A stretch of DNA of 64,000 nt, taken from positions 1 to 64,000 of the forward strand of contig JAFUWZ010000012.1 in assembly GCA_017471045.1 (NCBI GenBank), in the 5' to 3' direction. Source of the stretch: Bacteroidales bacterium. Its GTDB lineage: Bacteria > Bacteroidota > Bacteroidia > Bacteroidales > UBA932. The position numbers and the translations under genes were made by a program. The notes under the pieces are model-generated. The model did no database searches. It saw nothing but the letters and a program-made list of their open reading frames with translations, and was not told the origin of the DNA. Shown here in pieces: positions 27,397 through 36,908 of the stretch (its first letter is position 1; every line of letters starts with the position of its first letter).

Positions 27397-27971
27397 GAGA
27401 CGACGAGCGTCTTCTGGTCGAACGGCTGGTCAGGGGCGATGAGGCCGCCTGGCACAGTCTGTTCGACCAGTATTACCCGCTAATGTGCTATCTGGCAACC
27501 CAATATGTACACGACGACTTCCTCGCCTCGGCCCTTGCCTCCGACGTCATGTCCCACCTCTGGGAGATCCGGTCGGGCGTACATATCCGACAGTCCCTGC
27601 GGTCTTACCTGCTGCAAGCTACGCGGAACCGCTGTCTGAATTATCTCAAGTCGGCCCCCGAATTGCGGGAGGAGGCATTCTCCCAAAGCATCGCCTCGTC
27701 GCCGGCCTTCGATGAGGATCATCCGCTGGGGACCCTGCTGGAGAAAGAACTGGAGGATCAGCTCACCGGCGTCTTGGAAAAACTCCCCCTCCAGACACGC
27801 CTCGTCTTTGAGAAAAGCCGCCTGCGGGGCCTTTCCTACCAGCAGATCGCGGAGGAGATGGGCATTTCCGTCCACACGGTCAAGTACCACATCCGCCAGG
27901 CATTGGCCCGGCTGAGAACCGCCTTCGGTACACTCTTCGCCCTGATTCTCCTGCTGCCTCCCCTCAGCTAG
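27393..27971 (+). CDS. ECF-type RNA polymerase sigma factor
   Basis: A 192-residue sigma-70 factor of the extracytoplasmic-function type common in Bacteroidetes PULs. Region 2 (DEAAWHSLFDQYYPLM to ATRNRCLNYLKS) and region 4 (KLPLQTRLVFEKSRLRGLSY with helix-turn-helix QQIAEEMGISVHTVKYHI) are clear. Its ATG overlaps the stop of the GxGYxYP gene (ATGA), so its translation is coupled to PUL 2 although its partner anti-sigma factor is the next gene. The last 13 residues are hydrophobic (LFALILLLPPLS), an unusual tail. A strong terminator follows the gene. Confidence 0.92.
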   Translation: MRDDERLLVERLVRGDEAAWHSLFDQYYPLMCYLATQYVHDDFLASALASDVMSHLWEIRSGVHIRQSLRSYLLQATRNRCLNYLKSAPELREEAFSQSIASSPAFDEDHPLGTLLEKELEDQLTGVLEKLPLQTRLVFEKSRLRGLSYQQIAEEMGISVHTVKYHIRQALARLRTAFGTLFALILLLPPLS

Positions 27972-27990
27972 TACCCCAACTTCAAAAAAC

Positions 27991-28021
27991 ACGATCTTTC
28001 ACTACCCGAAGGATCGTTTTC
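27991..28021 (+). terminator. Intrinsic terminator after the first sigma gene
   Basis: A 10-bp stem (27991-28000 with 28008-28017, one G-T pair) and 7-nt loop are followed by TTTTCC. It falls between the sigma gene and fecR, separating them into two transcripts. Confidence 0.8.
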
Positions 28022-28050
28022 CTTGTCTATATAAAGAACCGTACCCACCC

Positions 28051-29091
28051 ATGGACAACGACACAACATACATCGACGCTCTGATCCTGTCCTATCTGAA
28101 CCTGGATCTGGATCAGGCCGGCCGTCAGGAGCTCGAATCCTGGGCCCTGTCTTCCGAGGAAAACAAGCATTATTTCCGGCAGACCTGCGAGGTCTGGCTT
28201 CTTTCGGGCACGCCGCAGATCAGGGACCGGTACAACGCCCGGAAAGCTTTCGAGCATTTCCGGCTGGAGCACTCGGAAGCCTTCGCCGAGCCGAAGTCTG
28301 ATCCCCCTCACGCCTTGCGGACGGCACCCCGGCGTTTCCGGGCCTTGGCAGCCGTCCTTGCCGCAGTCATTGCCGCAGGCGCTTTCTGGATCGGCAGCCG
28401 GCTGAGCAGCCGGACGATGCAGGACCGCTTCAGCGACATCATCATCGAGGCGCCCTGGGGCTCCTCCTCCAGCGTGACACTGCCGGACGGGACGAAGGTG
28501 ACGATGAATGCCGGTTCCCGGATTGCTTACTCCCAGGGATTCGGGATCAGCGACCGGGACATCCGCCTCTCCGGCGAAGGGTATTTCGAGGTAGCCCCCA
28601 ACAAGGACCTCCCCCTGCGCGTAGCGTCGAGCGACCTCACCGTCCGGGCCGTGGGCACCCGGTTCAATTTCCGCGACTACCCCGAAGACCTTGAGGCGAT
28701 CGTCACGCTGCAGGACGGCAAAGTCGCGCTCCTCAACCAGCTGCAACCCGCCGAAGTAGAAAAATACCTCAACCCCAACCAGCGCATCATCCTCGACAAA
28801 CACAACGGTGAGATGCTCGTTGAGTCCAAGGATGCAGCCAACGCCATGCAATGGACAAGCGGCAACCTGTTCTACGATGAAGTCCTCCTGTCGGACATCG
28901 TCAAGGATCTCGAACGCTACTATGACGTCCACATCACCCTGCAGGGAGACGAACTGAGATCCATGCGTGTCTATGCCAGTTTCTCCCGCCGGGAGATGGG
29001 CATCTCCGACATACTGGACCTGCTGTCGGCCACCAACAAGATCAGCTATCGCGTGGCGGGCCGGGAGATTTTCGTCAACAGCCACCAATAG
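28051..29091 (+). CDS. FecR-family anti-sigma factor (PUL 3)
   Basis: A 346-residue inner-membrane regulator. The N-terminal cytoplasmic part (about 1-95, with YLNLDLDQAGRQELESW) should bind the sigma factor, one membrane segment is near 98-117 (AAVLAAVIAAGAFWIG), and the periplasmic FecR domain (about 130-235, with LPDGTKVTMNAGSRI and GEGYFEV) is followed by a DUF4974-type domain up to the end. It would receive a signal from the STN domain of the SusC encoded next. A clear -7 box was not found in the 79-nt gap before it, which also contains the terminator, so transcription may depend on the ECF sigma factor. Confidence 0.93.
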   Translation: MDNDTTYIDALILSYLNLDLDQAGRQELESWALSSEENKHYFRQTCEVWLLSGTPQIRDRYNARKAFEHFRLEHSEAFAEPKSDPPHALRTAPRRFRALAAVLAAVIAAGAFWIGSRLSSRTMQDRFSDIIIEAPWGSSSSVTLPDGTKVTMNAGSRIAYSQGFGISDRDIRLSGEGYFEVAPNKDLPLRVASSDLTVRAVGTRFNFRDYPEDLEAIVTLQDGKVALLNQLQPAEVEKYLNPNQRIILDKHNGEMLVESKDAANAMQWTSGNLFYDEVLLSDIVKDLERYYDVHITLQGDELRSMRVYASFSRREMGISDILDLLSATNKISYRVAGREIFVNSHQ

Positions 29092-29126
29092 ACACTGAAC
29101 CTTAACTCACCAAACATAAACCATTC

Positions 29127-32100
29127 ATGAACAAAGCACTGAAAATCATCCTGCTGGCCTTGGGGGGACTGCTCCTGAGCTTGCATCTGCCGGCCCAATC
29201 CGTCTCGCTGAAACTGAACGGCGTCACGGTCAAGCGGGCCATCACCGAACTGCAGGCGAAAAGCGGATACTCCTTTGTCTATGTCGCCGAAGACATTGAT
29301 ACCCAACGGATCGTCAACGTCAATGCCAACAACCTGAACACCGCTGTCTCCCAGATCATCGAAGGCCAGGACCTGACCTACGAGATCCAGGGAAGGAGCA
29401 TCATCATCTCCAAGAAGACACGGACGTCAGCCAAGGCGCCGTCGGATGCCAAAACGGTCAAGGGATACATCCTGGACGGAGACGGGGCCCCGCTTCCGGG
29501 CGCAACCGTCCAGGTCGGCAACTCGCAGCGCATCGCGATGGCCGACCAGGACGGCGCATATGAGATCCAGGTCGCGCCCAACGAACAGATCCTGGTCTCC
29601 TTCATGGGTATGACCCCCCAGTTCATCCGGGTCTCAGACCAGCGCGTCATCAACGTCGAACTGACCGAGGACAACAATCAGCTCGAAGAGGCGGTAGCCG
29701 TCGCCTTCGGCACGCAGAAGAAAGAGAGCGTCCTGGCCTCCATCACGACGGTCAAGCCGGCCGAGCTGAAAGTCCCGAGCAGCGACCTGACGACTTCCTT
29801 TGCCGGCAAAATCGCTGGAATGATCTCCTATCAGCGTACCGGCGAGCCCGGCGAGGACACAGCCGACTTCTTCATCCGGGGCGTGACCACCTTCGGGACG
29901 GGCAAGGCCAATCCGCTGATCCTGATCGACGGAGTGGAGATGACCACGACCGACCTGGCGCGCCTGACCACGGACGACATCGCCTCCTTCTCGATCATGA
30001 AGGATGCCAACGCGACGGCGCTTTACGGCGCGCGAGGCGCGAACGGCGTCATCCTCGTGACCACGAAGGAAGGACGGGAGGGATCCGTCAAGGTGCAGCT
30101 GCGCGCCGAAGGATCCTGGTCCGGCAATGCCTCGGAAGTAGAGATTTCGGACCCGGTGACCTTCATGAGACTCCACAATGAGGCCGTCCGCACTCGCAAC
30201 CCCCAGTCGCGCCTGCCCTATGACGAGAAGAAGATCAACTACACCGAGCGCGGGATCGATCCCCTCTATTATCCGGCCATCGACTGGCGGGACATGCTCT
30301 TCAAGGACCACGCTTTCAACCAGCGCTATAACCTCAACATCAGCGGCGGCGGCAAGATCGCACGCTACTACATCGCCGCCAACTGGTCCAAGGACAACGG
30401 CATCCTCAACGTGGACAAGCGCCAGAGCTTCAACAACAATATCGATCTCAAGAAATACGGCTTACGGGCCAATGTCAATGTCAACGCGACCAAGACCACG
30501 GAGATCATCGTCCGTCTCCAGGGCATGTTCGACGACTACACGGGCCCGATCGACGGCGGATCGACGACCTACAGCAACGCCCTCCAGGCCAACCCGGTCC
30601 TCTTCCAGCCCTACTATGAGCCGGACGAGGCCAACCTTTTCGTCAAACACATCCTCTACGGCAACTACGGGACCGGCTCGTACATCAACCCCTATGCAGA
30701 AAGCCTGCGCGGGTACAAGCAGTACGACCGTTCGACGATGCTCGCCCAGTTCGAGGCTCGCCAGAAGCTGGACTTCATTACCAAGGGGCTCTCGGCCCGG
30801 GCGCTGTTCAACATCAAGCGATACTCCTACCGCGAGGTCTGGCGCGGCTATTCGCCTTTCTACTATCTCCTGAGCCCGAAAGTGGCCGGACAGGAGGAGG
30901 TGTATGCGCTGACGCCCCTCAACGAAGAGACCGGCAATGACTACCTGAGCTTCTCGCCCCAGTCAACGGCCATCTCCAACTCCATGTACATGGAAGCGGC
31001 CCTCCAGTACAACCGGACCTTCGCCAAGCGCCATGAAGTCAGCGGCCTGCTCGTCTATACGATCCGGGAAGAAAAGGACAACGCACAGACGTCCCTGCTC
31101 CTGAGCCTGCCTCACCGCAACATGGGCCTGGCCGGACGCTTCACCTACGATTATGACAAGCGCTACTTTGTGGAAGCCAATTTCGGTTATAACGGGTCGG
31201 AACGCTTTGCGGAAAAAGAACGCTGGGGCTTCTTCCCCTCCGCAGGACTGGGCTGGATCGTGAGCAACGAGCCTTGGATGAAGCCCTCCGCAAGATGGCT
31301 CAGCAAACTGAAGCTGAAAGCAACCTACGGCCTGGTCGGCAACGATGAGATCGGCAGTGCGACGGATCGGTTTTTCTACATGTCCAACGTGGACATGAAC
31401 AGTTCGGGACGTGGCGCCACCTTCGGCGACAACTGGGGTTACAGCCGCAGCGGCATCTCCATCTCCCGTTACGAAGACCCGAGCATCACCTGGGAAATCA
31501 GCCACAAGACCAATCTCGGATTCGAACTGGGCCTTTGGAACGAACTGGAAATCCAGGCGGATTTCTACCACGAATACCGCACCAACATTCTCCAACCGCG
31601 GTCCGACATTCCCTCGACCATGGGCCTGCAGGCCATCCCGAGTGCCAATATCGGAGAAGCCAGCGGCCGGGGCGTGGACGTATCCGTCGACTGGAACAAA
31701 TCTTTCAAGAATGGATCTTGGATGACCCTGCGGGGCAATTTCACCTATGCGACCAGCCGTTACGAGAAATATGAAGAGCCTGCCTATGAGGACGAACCCT
31801 GGCGCTCTCACGTGGGCAACAAGATCTCCCAAGGCTACGGACTGATCGCCGAACGGCTCTTCATCGACGACGAGGACGTCGCCAACTCCCCCCGCCAGGA
31901 TTTCGGAGAATACGGGGCCGGAGACATCAAGTACAAGGACCTGAACGGGGACAACGTCGTCGATACGCGCGATGTCGCCCCGATCGGATTCCCCCTCACG
32001 CCGGAAATCATCTACGGCTTCGGCGTCAGTTTCGGGGTCAGGAATTTCGACTTCTCCACTTTCCTCCAGGGATCAGCCCGATCCTCCTTCTTCATTTCTC

Positions 32101-32489
32101 CCGGCAGCATCGCTCCGTTCGTCGGCGGACAGCGGGGCAACCGCGCGCTCCTCAAAGTGATCGAGAACAGCTACTGGTCGGAGGACAACCGCGACCTCTT
32201 CGCATTCTGGCCCCGCCTGAGCTCGTCCAACATCACCAACAACGAGCACGCCAGCACCTGGTGGATGCGGGACGGCTCCTTCCTTCGCGTCAAGACGCTG
32301 GAGATCGGCTATTCGCTGCCGCGGAAATGGGTCCGTCAGGCCAATATTGACCGGGTCCGCTTCTACGTTTCCGGGAGTAATCTCCTATCCCTGAGCAAGT
32401 TCAAGCTATGGGACGTAGAGCAGGCCGGGAATGCGTTCAACTACCCGATCCAGCGGGTCATCAACCTGGGCGTCGATGTCGAATTTTAA
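29127..32489 (+). CDS. SusC-like TonB-dependent transducer with STN domain (PUL 3)
   Basis: A 1,120-residue SusC homologue that both imports glycan and signals. After the signal peptide (LHLPAQS) the STN domain spans about 25-95 (VTVKRAITELQAKSGYSFVY, LTYEIQGRSIIISKK). Then come a carboxypeptidase-regulatory-like domain (about 108-185), the plug (VAVAFGTQKKESVLASITTV) and the barrel ending DVEF. Presence of the STN domain immediately after fecR fits trans-envelope signalling through sigma/anti-sigma factors. SusD begins 12 nt downstream. Confidence 0.94.
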   Translation: MNKALKIILLALGGLLLSLHLPAQSVSLKLNGVTVKRAITELQAKSGYSFVYVAEDIDTQRIVNVNANNLNTAVSQIIEGQDLTYEIQGRSIIISKKTRTSAKAPSDAKTVKGYILDGDGAPLPGATVQVGNSQRIAMADQDGAYEIQVAPNEQILVSFMGMTPQFIRVSDQRVINVELTEDNNQLEEAVAVAFGTQKKESVLASITTVKPAELKVPSSDLTTSFAGKIAGMISYQRTGEPGEDTADFFIRGVTTFGTGKANPLILIDGVEMTTTDLARLTTDDIASFSIMKDANATALYGARGANGVILVTTKEGREGSVKVQLRAEGSWSGNASEVEISDPVTFMRLHNEAVRTRNPQSRLPYDEKKINYTERGIDPLYYPAIDWRDMLFKDHAFNQRYNLNISGGGKIARYYIAANWSKDNGILNVDKRQSFNNNIDLKKYGLRANVNVNATKTTEIIVRLQGMFDDYTGPIDGGSTTYSNALQANPVLFQPYYEPDEANLFVKHILYGNYGTGSYINPYAESLRGYKQYDRSTMLAQFEARQKLDFITKGLSARALFNIKRYSYREVWRGYSPFYYLLSPKVAGQEEVYALTPLNEETGNDYLSFSPQSTAISNSMYMEAALQYNRTFAKRHEVSGLLVYTIREEKDNAQTSLLLSLPHRNMGLAGRFTYDYDKRYFVEANFGYNGSERFAEKERWGFFPSAGLGWIVSNEPWMKPSARWLSKLKLKATYGLVGNDEIGSATDRFFYMSNVDMNSSGRGATFGDNWGYSRSGISISRYEDPSITWEISHKTNLGFELGLWNELEIQADFYHEYRTNILQPRSDIPSTMGLQAIPSANIGEASGRGVDVSVDWNKSFKNGSWMTLRGNFTYATSRYEKYEEPAYEDEPWRSHVGNKISQGYGLIAERLFIDDEDVANSPRQDFGEYGAGDIKYKDLNGDNVVDTRDVAPIGFPLTPEIIYGFGVSFGVRNFDFSTFLQGSARSSFFISPGSIAPFVGGQRGNRALLKVIENSYWSEDNRDLFAFWPRLSSSNITNNEHASTWWMRDGSFLRVKTLEIGYSLPRKWVRQANIDRVRFYVSGSNLLSLSKFKLWDVEQAGNAFNYPIQRVINLGVDVEF

Positions 32490-32501
32490 TCCGGAACGCT
32501 T

Positions 32502-34397
32502 ATGAAACAGATAACCACTTTCATCCGCTACACCGTCCTCGTCCTGTCCCTCGGGATGGCGGCCGGCTGCAACTACCTCAATATCGTCCCGGACGGGGTG
32601 GCCTCGATCCAGACCTCCTTCTCGACCCGGACCAACGCGGAGAAGTTCCTCTTCTCCTGCTATAATGTCCTTCCCAACCACCACGACCCCAACTATGTCG
32701 GCAACGTCGGTTCCGACGAGTATTACTGGGACATCGACCGCGAAGGGATGGAAAACAGCACCGGCGCCAAGCTCTTCAAGGGCGAGCAGCGCAGAACCGA
32801 GCCTCTCCAAAACTACTGGAGCGCCGGCATCAGCCCGTGGGTGGGCATCCGCGACTGCAACATCTTCCTCGAGAACATCGGCACCGTGCCGGATCTCAAG
32901 ACAGAAGAACGGAACCGCTGGATCGCGGAAGTCACCTTCCTGAAAGCCTACTTCCACTTCTTCATGATGGAGCTTTACGGTCCCATCCCGATCATCGACG
33001 TCAACCTGGACATGGAGACCCCGACCGAGGAGGTACGTGTATATCGCCAGCCCATCGACAAGGTCGTGGACTACATCGTGGGGCTGCTGGACGCATGCTA
33101 TGCCAACCTTCCCGACTATATTGAGGATACCGAAAACGAGACCGGACGGATCACCAAATCCATCTGCAAGGCCGTCAAAGCCAAGGTGCTGGTCTGGGCG
33201 GCCAGTCCCCTCTTCAACGGCAATCCCGACTACGTCAATTTCAAGAACAAGAACGGGGAAGCGCTGGTTTCCACTACGCCCGATCCCGGGAAATGGGCCA
33301 GGGCCCTGGAAGCAGTCGAGGATGCCATCTATGAGGCAGAGTCCCAAGGCCACCGGCTGTACCACTACCAGAGAGGGTTCGTGACCATCAGCGACGAGAC
33401 TGCCCTCAATTTCACGCTGCGCGGCTGCGTGACGGAGAAGTATTCCGACGGCAACATGGAGCCGGTCTGGTCCTGTACCAAGGGCGATGTCCGCACCCTG
33501 GAAAACTACTGCACCCCGGTCTTTCACAGCAGTTACGCCGGCACGTCCGAGTTCTGCGCCCCGCTCAAGATCGCCGAACAGTACTATACGGAGCACGGAG
33601 TCCCCATCGACGAAGACAAGGAGTTCGACTTCGCCGGACGGTACGGGTTCTCGGTCTGCACGGACGATGACCAGCGCTTCCTGATCAAGCTGGGCGAGCA
33701 GACCGCCAACCTCAACTACCACCGTGAACCCCGCTTCTACGCCCATCTGGCCTTCGACCGGGGTATCTGGCAGACCACCACCCTGGACGAGTCGCAGTAT
33801 CCGGTCATCCGGAACCACTCCGGCGAAGCACAGGGCTATGTATTCCAGGACGCCCACATCCCCACGGGATACTTCATCAAGAAGCTGGTCAGTTTCCGCT
33901 CCAGCACGACCACGGTCTCGCCTTCACCCTACAAGTACAATCTGCCCCTGATCCGACTCGCCGACCTCTACCTGCTCTACGCGGAATGCGCCAACGAAGT
34001 CAAAGACAGCCCCGACGAGGAAGTCTGGGCCTATATTGACCGGGTCCGTGAGCGGGCCGGGCTGGAAGGCGTCGTCGCTTCCTGGGAGAAGTACTCTACC
34101 CAGCCGGACAAGCCACTCGGCAAGGACGGCATGCGGGAGATCATCAAGCGGGAGCGCCTCATTGAGCTTGCCTTCGAAGGTCAGCGTTTCTTTGATCTGC
34201 GCCGCTGGAAGGATGCCATGACCTACTACAACCAGGATGTCCAGGGCTGGGACTACCAGTCGCAGAAGACGGAAGACTACTACCACGTGGTCACCTACTT
34301 CAGCAACCGTAAATACAAAACCCGCGACTACTTGTGGCCGATCAAGATTTCCGATCTGGACAAGAATCCCAATCTGGTCCAGAATCCGGGCTGGTGA
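32502..34397 (+). CDS. SusD-like glycan-binding lipoprotein (PUL 3)
   Basis: A 631-residue RagB/SusD family lipoprotein (lipobox MAAGC). NYLNIVPDGVASIQTSF opens the mature protein. TPR-type helices include VTFLKAYFHFFMMELYGPIP, and the end has ELAFEGQRFFDLRRWKDA and YLWPIKISDLDKNPNLVQNP, both typical of SusD. It pairs with the STN-containing SusC before it. Two discoidin-like lipoprotein genes follow closely. Confidence 0.94.
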   Translation: MKQITTFIRYTVLVLSLGMAAGCNYLNIVPDGVASIQTSFSTRTNAEKFLFSCYNVLPNHHDPNYVGNVGSDEYYWDIDREGMENSTGAKLFKGEQRRTEPLQNYWSAGISPWVGIRDCNIFLENIGTVPDLKTEERNRWIAEVTFLKAYFHFFMMELYGPIPIIDVNLDMETPTEEVRVYRQPIDKVVDYIVGLLDACYANLPDYIEDTENETGRITKSICKAVKAKVLVWAASPLFNGNPDYVNFKNKNGEALVSTTPDPGKWARALEAVEDAIYEAESQGHRLYHYQRGFVTISDETALNFTLRGCVTEKYSDGNMEPVWSCTKGDVRTLENYCTPVFHSSYAGTSEFCAPLKIAEQYYTEHGVPIDEDKEFDFAGRYGFSVCTDDDQRFLIKLGEQTANLNYHREPRFYAHLAFDRGIWQTTTLDESQYPVIRNHSGEAQGYVFQDAHIPTGYFIKKLVSFRSSTTTVSPSPYKYNLPLIRLADLYLLYAECANEVKDSPDEEVWAYIDRVRERAGLEGVVASWEKYSTQPDKPLGKDGMREIIKRERLIELAFEGQRFFDLRRWKDAMTYYNQDVQGWDYQSQKTEDYYHVVTYFSNRKYKTRDYLWPIKISDLDKNPNLVQNPGW

Positions 34398-34406
34398 TGA
34401 ATCAAA

Positions 34407-35642
34407 ATGGAAAAGAACATGAAAAATTCTGTCTATCATATCATGATGGCCGCCCTCGCGGCCGTCACCCTGACCTGCGCTTGCCGGCAGGAATGGGTCG
34501 GGCAGACGCCGACGGACTCCGTAGCCCCGTCTGCCGTGAAAGATGTCCGGATCGAACCGACACCCGGCGGAGCCGATATCTACTATACGCTGCCCCAAGA
34601 GACCGATATATCCTACGTGGTCTGTGAGTATTCCCGGCTGGGCGAAGCCAAGAAGGCCGTTTCATCGGTTTACAACGACCACGTCTCGATCGAAGGCTTC
34701 CTGGAGGAGGTCCCGACCGAGTTCACCCTCTATCTCGTCGATCACAGCGAGAACCGGTCGCCCGCCTACACCGGAAGTTTCACGCCCCTGGAGGCACCGA
34801 TCCGCTCCGTATACAAGACCCTCAGCGCAGCGCCCGATTTCGGCGGAGCCGCCATCAGCTGGGACAATCCTTCCCGCGCACTGATCGGCGCTTTCCTTCT
34901 GGCCCGCAACGATGACGGGGATTGGGAAGAGTACGACCTGGTCTTTTCGAGCCTCGGACACATCCAGCGGTCCATCCGCGGATATGACGACTCTCCCCGC
35001 GAATTCGGCGTCCGACTGACCGACAAGTTCGGCAACTTCTCCGACACTTGTTCCTTCGAGATCACGCCCTTGTACGAGAAGATGCTGGACAAGAAAAAGT
35101 TCAGCAACGCGCACCTTCAGGGGGACAATTATACGACCACACCCGCCAATCCCCGTCCTATCGAAAACATCTGGGACGGCAACTTCACCAACCTGTGGCA
35201 TACCAACGCATCGGCCGGATTCATCCCGCCGCAGTACTTCACGATCGACCTGGGCGTCAGCGCCATCCTGAGCCGGATGGTCCTCTTCAGCCGGGGCGAG
35301 AACCAATACTACTACGGTCAGCATAACCTCCGCTATTTCGAGGTTTGGGGCACTTCGGATCTCGGCTATGAGACGGACGACAACATCTGGACGACCAATG
35401 CCTGGCAGAACGACTGGGTGCGGCTGGGTGACTTTGAGGTCGTGAAACCCTCCGGCGAGCCGGCGGGCGTCAATACAGCGGAAGACATCGCGGCCCAGGA
35501 CGCCGGATTCGAGTTCAACTTTGAAAGCGGCAACCACGATATCCGCTACCTGCGTTTCATCGTCAAGGAGACCTGGGCCAAGACGGCCGCCATCCATATC
35601 TGCGAGATCTCCATTTACGGAAACGATGGAGAAACGGATTAA
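34407..35642 (+). CDS. Lipoprotein resembling DUF4959-DUF5126-DUF5000 proteins
   Basis: About 410 residues, lipoprotein (TLTCAC). The start is either 34407 or, more likely from the signal peptide, 34419 (MKNSVYH). The order of an N-terminal fibronectin-like part (SAVKDVRIEPTPGGADIYYT), a second beta domain (APDFGGAAISWDNP) and a C-terminal discoidin-like domain (ENIWDGNFTNLWHT, FTIDLGVSAILSRMVLFSR, YLRFIVKETW) matches the DUF4959/DUF5126/DUF5000 lipoproteins that follow SusD in many PULs. It probably binds sugar at the cell surface through the discoidin-like domain. No enzyme motif is present. Confidence 0.75.
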   Translation: MEKNMKNSVYHIMMAALAAVTLTCACRQEWVGQTPTDSVAPSAVKDVRIEPTPGGADIYYTLPQETDISYVVCEYSRLGEAKKAVSSVYNDHVSIEGFLEEVPTEFTLYLVDHSENRSPAYTGSFTPLEAPIRSVYKTLSAAPDFGGAAISWDNPSRALIGAFLLARNDDGDWEEYDLVFSSLGHIQRSIRGYDDSPREFGVRLTDKFGNFSDTCSFEITPLYEKMLDKKKFSNAHLQGDNYTTTPANPRPIENIWDGNFTNLWHTNASAGFIPPQYFTIDLGVSAILSRMVLFSRGENQYYYGQHNLRYFEVWGTSDLGYETDDNIWTTNAWQNDWVRLGDFEVVKPSGEPAGVNTAEDIAAQDAGFEFNFESGNHDIRYLRFIVKETWAKTAAIHICEISIYGNDGETD

Positions 35643-35654
35643 CAGACATGCCTT

Positions 35655-36899
35655 ATGAGACAACACAGCAAACTTCTTTTTCTGTGCGTGCCGGCGTTGC
35701 TCCTAGCAGCTGCGACCGCGTGCGACAAGATGAACAGCATCAACCAGCACTGGTACGACCAAGGTGAGACGATCTATACCGGCACCGTGGATTCCATCAA
35801 AGTGACCCCCGGCTACCGGAGGGTCGGCATGGAATGGCAGCTGGGAGCCGATCCCCGGATCAGCGACGTCGTCATCTCCTGGAATGAGCGGCGGGATTCC
35901 GTCGTAGTCCCGGTCCCCCGGACCCGGGAGGGCATCTTGAAGATGCAATACATCCTGGATGCACTCGACGAAGACATCTACGTCTTTGTCTTCGAGACCA
36001 AAGACCAGGAAGGGCACCGCTCGATCCCGCAGGAAGAAACCGTCACCGTCTATGGAGACAAATATGCCGCCAACCTGCGGGTCCGGCAACTCTCTTCGAT
36101 CGAGAAACTGACGGACGGCCGGATGAAACTGAGCTGGCTCCCGACCACGGGGACCGCCATCCTGTACAGTGTCCTCGAGTATCCGGGTCCCGATGGGCAG
36201 GAGATTGCGTGCAATGTGCCCAACGAAGAGAGCGAAACCCTGCTGGAAGGAGCTCCGACCGGGAGTGAAATCCGGCTCTACTCCGTATACCAGCCGAAAG
36301 ACTCGATGGACGAATTGCGCTCCGGCACCCGCAGTTATACCCTGCCCCGCCTGGTGCGCGAGATGGACAAGTCCCGCTTCTCGGCCGTCGTCTGCGCCGG
36401 CGACAACAACGGGACGCAGGGCAACAACCGCTACCTGTATTGCATCTGGGACGGCCAGACGGCCAACCCCTACATCCTGCATACCAAGACGGCAGACCCC
36501 AACTTCACCTGGCCGCATCATTTCACCTGGGACATCGGTGTCCCCTGCGATCTGGTCCGATTCCATATCAAGCCCCGCTCAGACGGCACCCGGTCTTATT
36601 ACGACCACCAGCCCCGGGTTTTTGAACTGTGGGTGACATCCGAGTTGAAGGCGCCACTGGATGACGCCTCCTATTGGAAGACGGATGCCTGGAAAGCGGA
36701 CTGGACACGCGTGGTCAACGAGACCGGCATCCCGACCGCGGCCGTCAACCCGCTGGACACCTGGCTCGCCGGCTGGGAGTATGAGATCCAGCCGCTGCCG
36801 CAGCGGGTGCGATACTTCCGGCTGGTGGCGAAGGCCAACTGGGGCGGTCAGGACGTCGTCAACATCGGCGAAGTCTATATCTGGGGCGATGACTTATAA
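35655..36899 (+). CDS. Lipoprotein resembling DUF4998 with C-terminal discoidin-like domain
   Basis: A 414-residue lipoprotein whose signal peptide ends AAATAC. MNSINQHWYDQGETIYTGTV and the following beta-rich part (to about 215) fit DUF4998. The C-terminal part (about 220-414; RYLYCIWDGQTANPYI, FTWDIGVPCDLVRFHI, VRYFRLVAKANWGG) is discoidin-like and similar in plan to the end of the preceding protein. Such pairs commonly accompany SusCD and are presumed surface glycan-binding proteins. It starts 12 nt after the previous stop and belongs to the same operon. Confidence 0.72.
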   Translation: MRQHSKLLFLCVPALLLAAATACDKMNSINQHWYDQGETIYTGTVDSIKVTPGYRRVGMEWQLGADPRISDVVISWNERRDSVVVPVPRTREGILKMQYILDALDEDIYVFVFETKDQEGHRSIPQEETVTVYGDKYAANLRVRQLSSIEKLTDGRMKLSWLPTTGTAILYSVLEYPGPDGQEIACNVPNEESETLLEGAPTGSEIRLYSVYQPKDSMDELRSGTRSYTLPRLVREMDKSRFSAVVCAGDNNGTQGNNRYLYCIWDGQTANPYILHTKTADPNFTWPHHFTWDIGVPCDLVRFHIKPRSDGTRSYYDHQPRVFELWVTSELKAPLDDASYWKTDAWKADWTRVVNETGIPTAAVNPLDTWLAGWEYEIQPLPQRVRYFRLVAKANWGGQDVVNIGEVYIWGDDL

Positions 36900-36908
36900 T
36901 AGAACAAG

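Noticed and set aside
27393..29091. Sigma/FecR pairs as iron-siderophore regulators
   Set aside because: The adjacent receptors are SusC-type with SusD partners and no siderophore genes are present, so they are PUL regulators.
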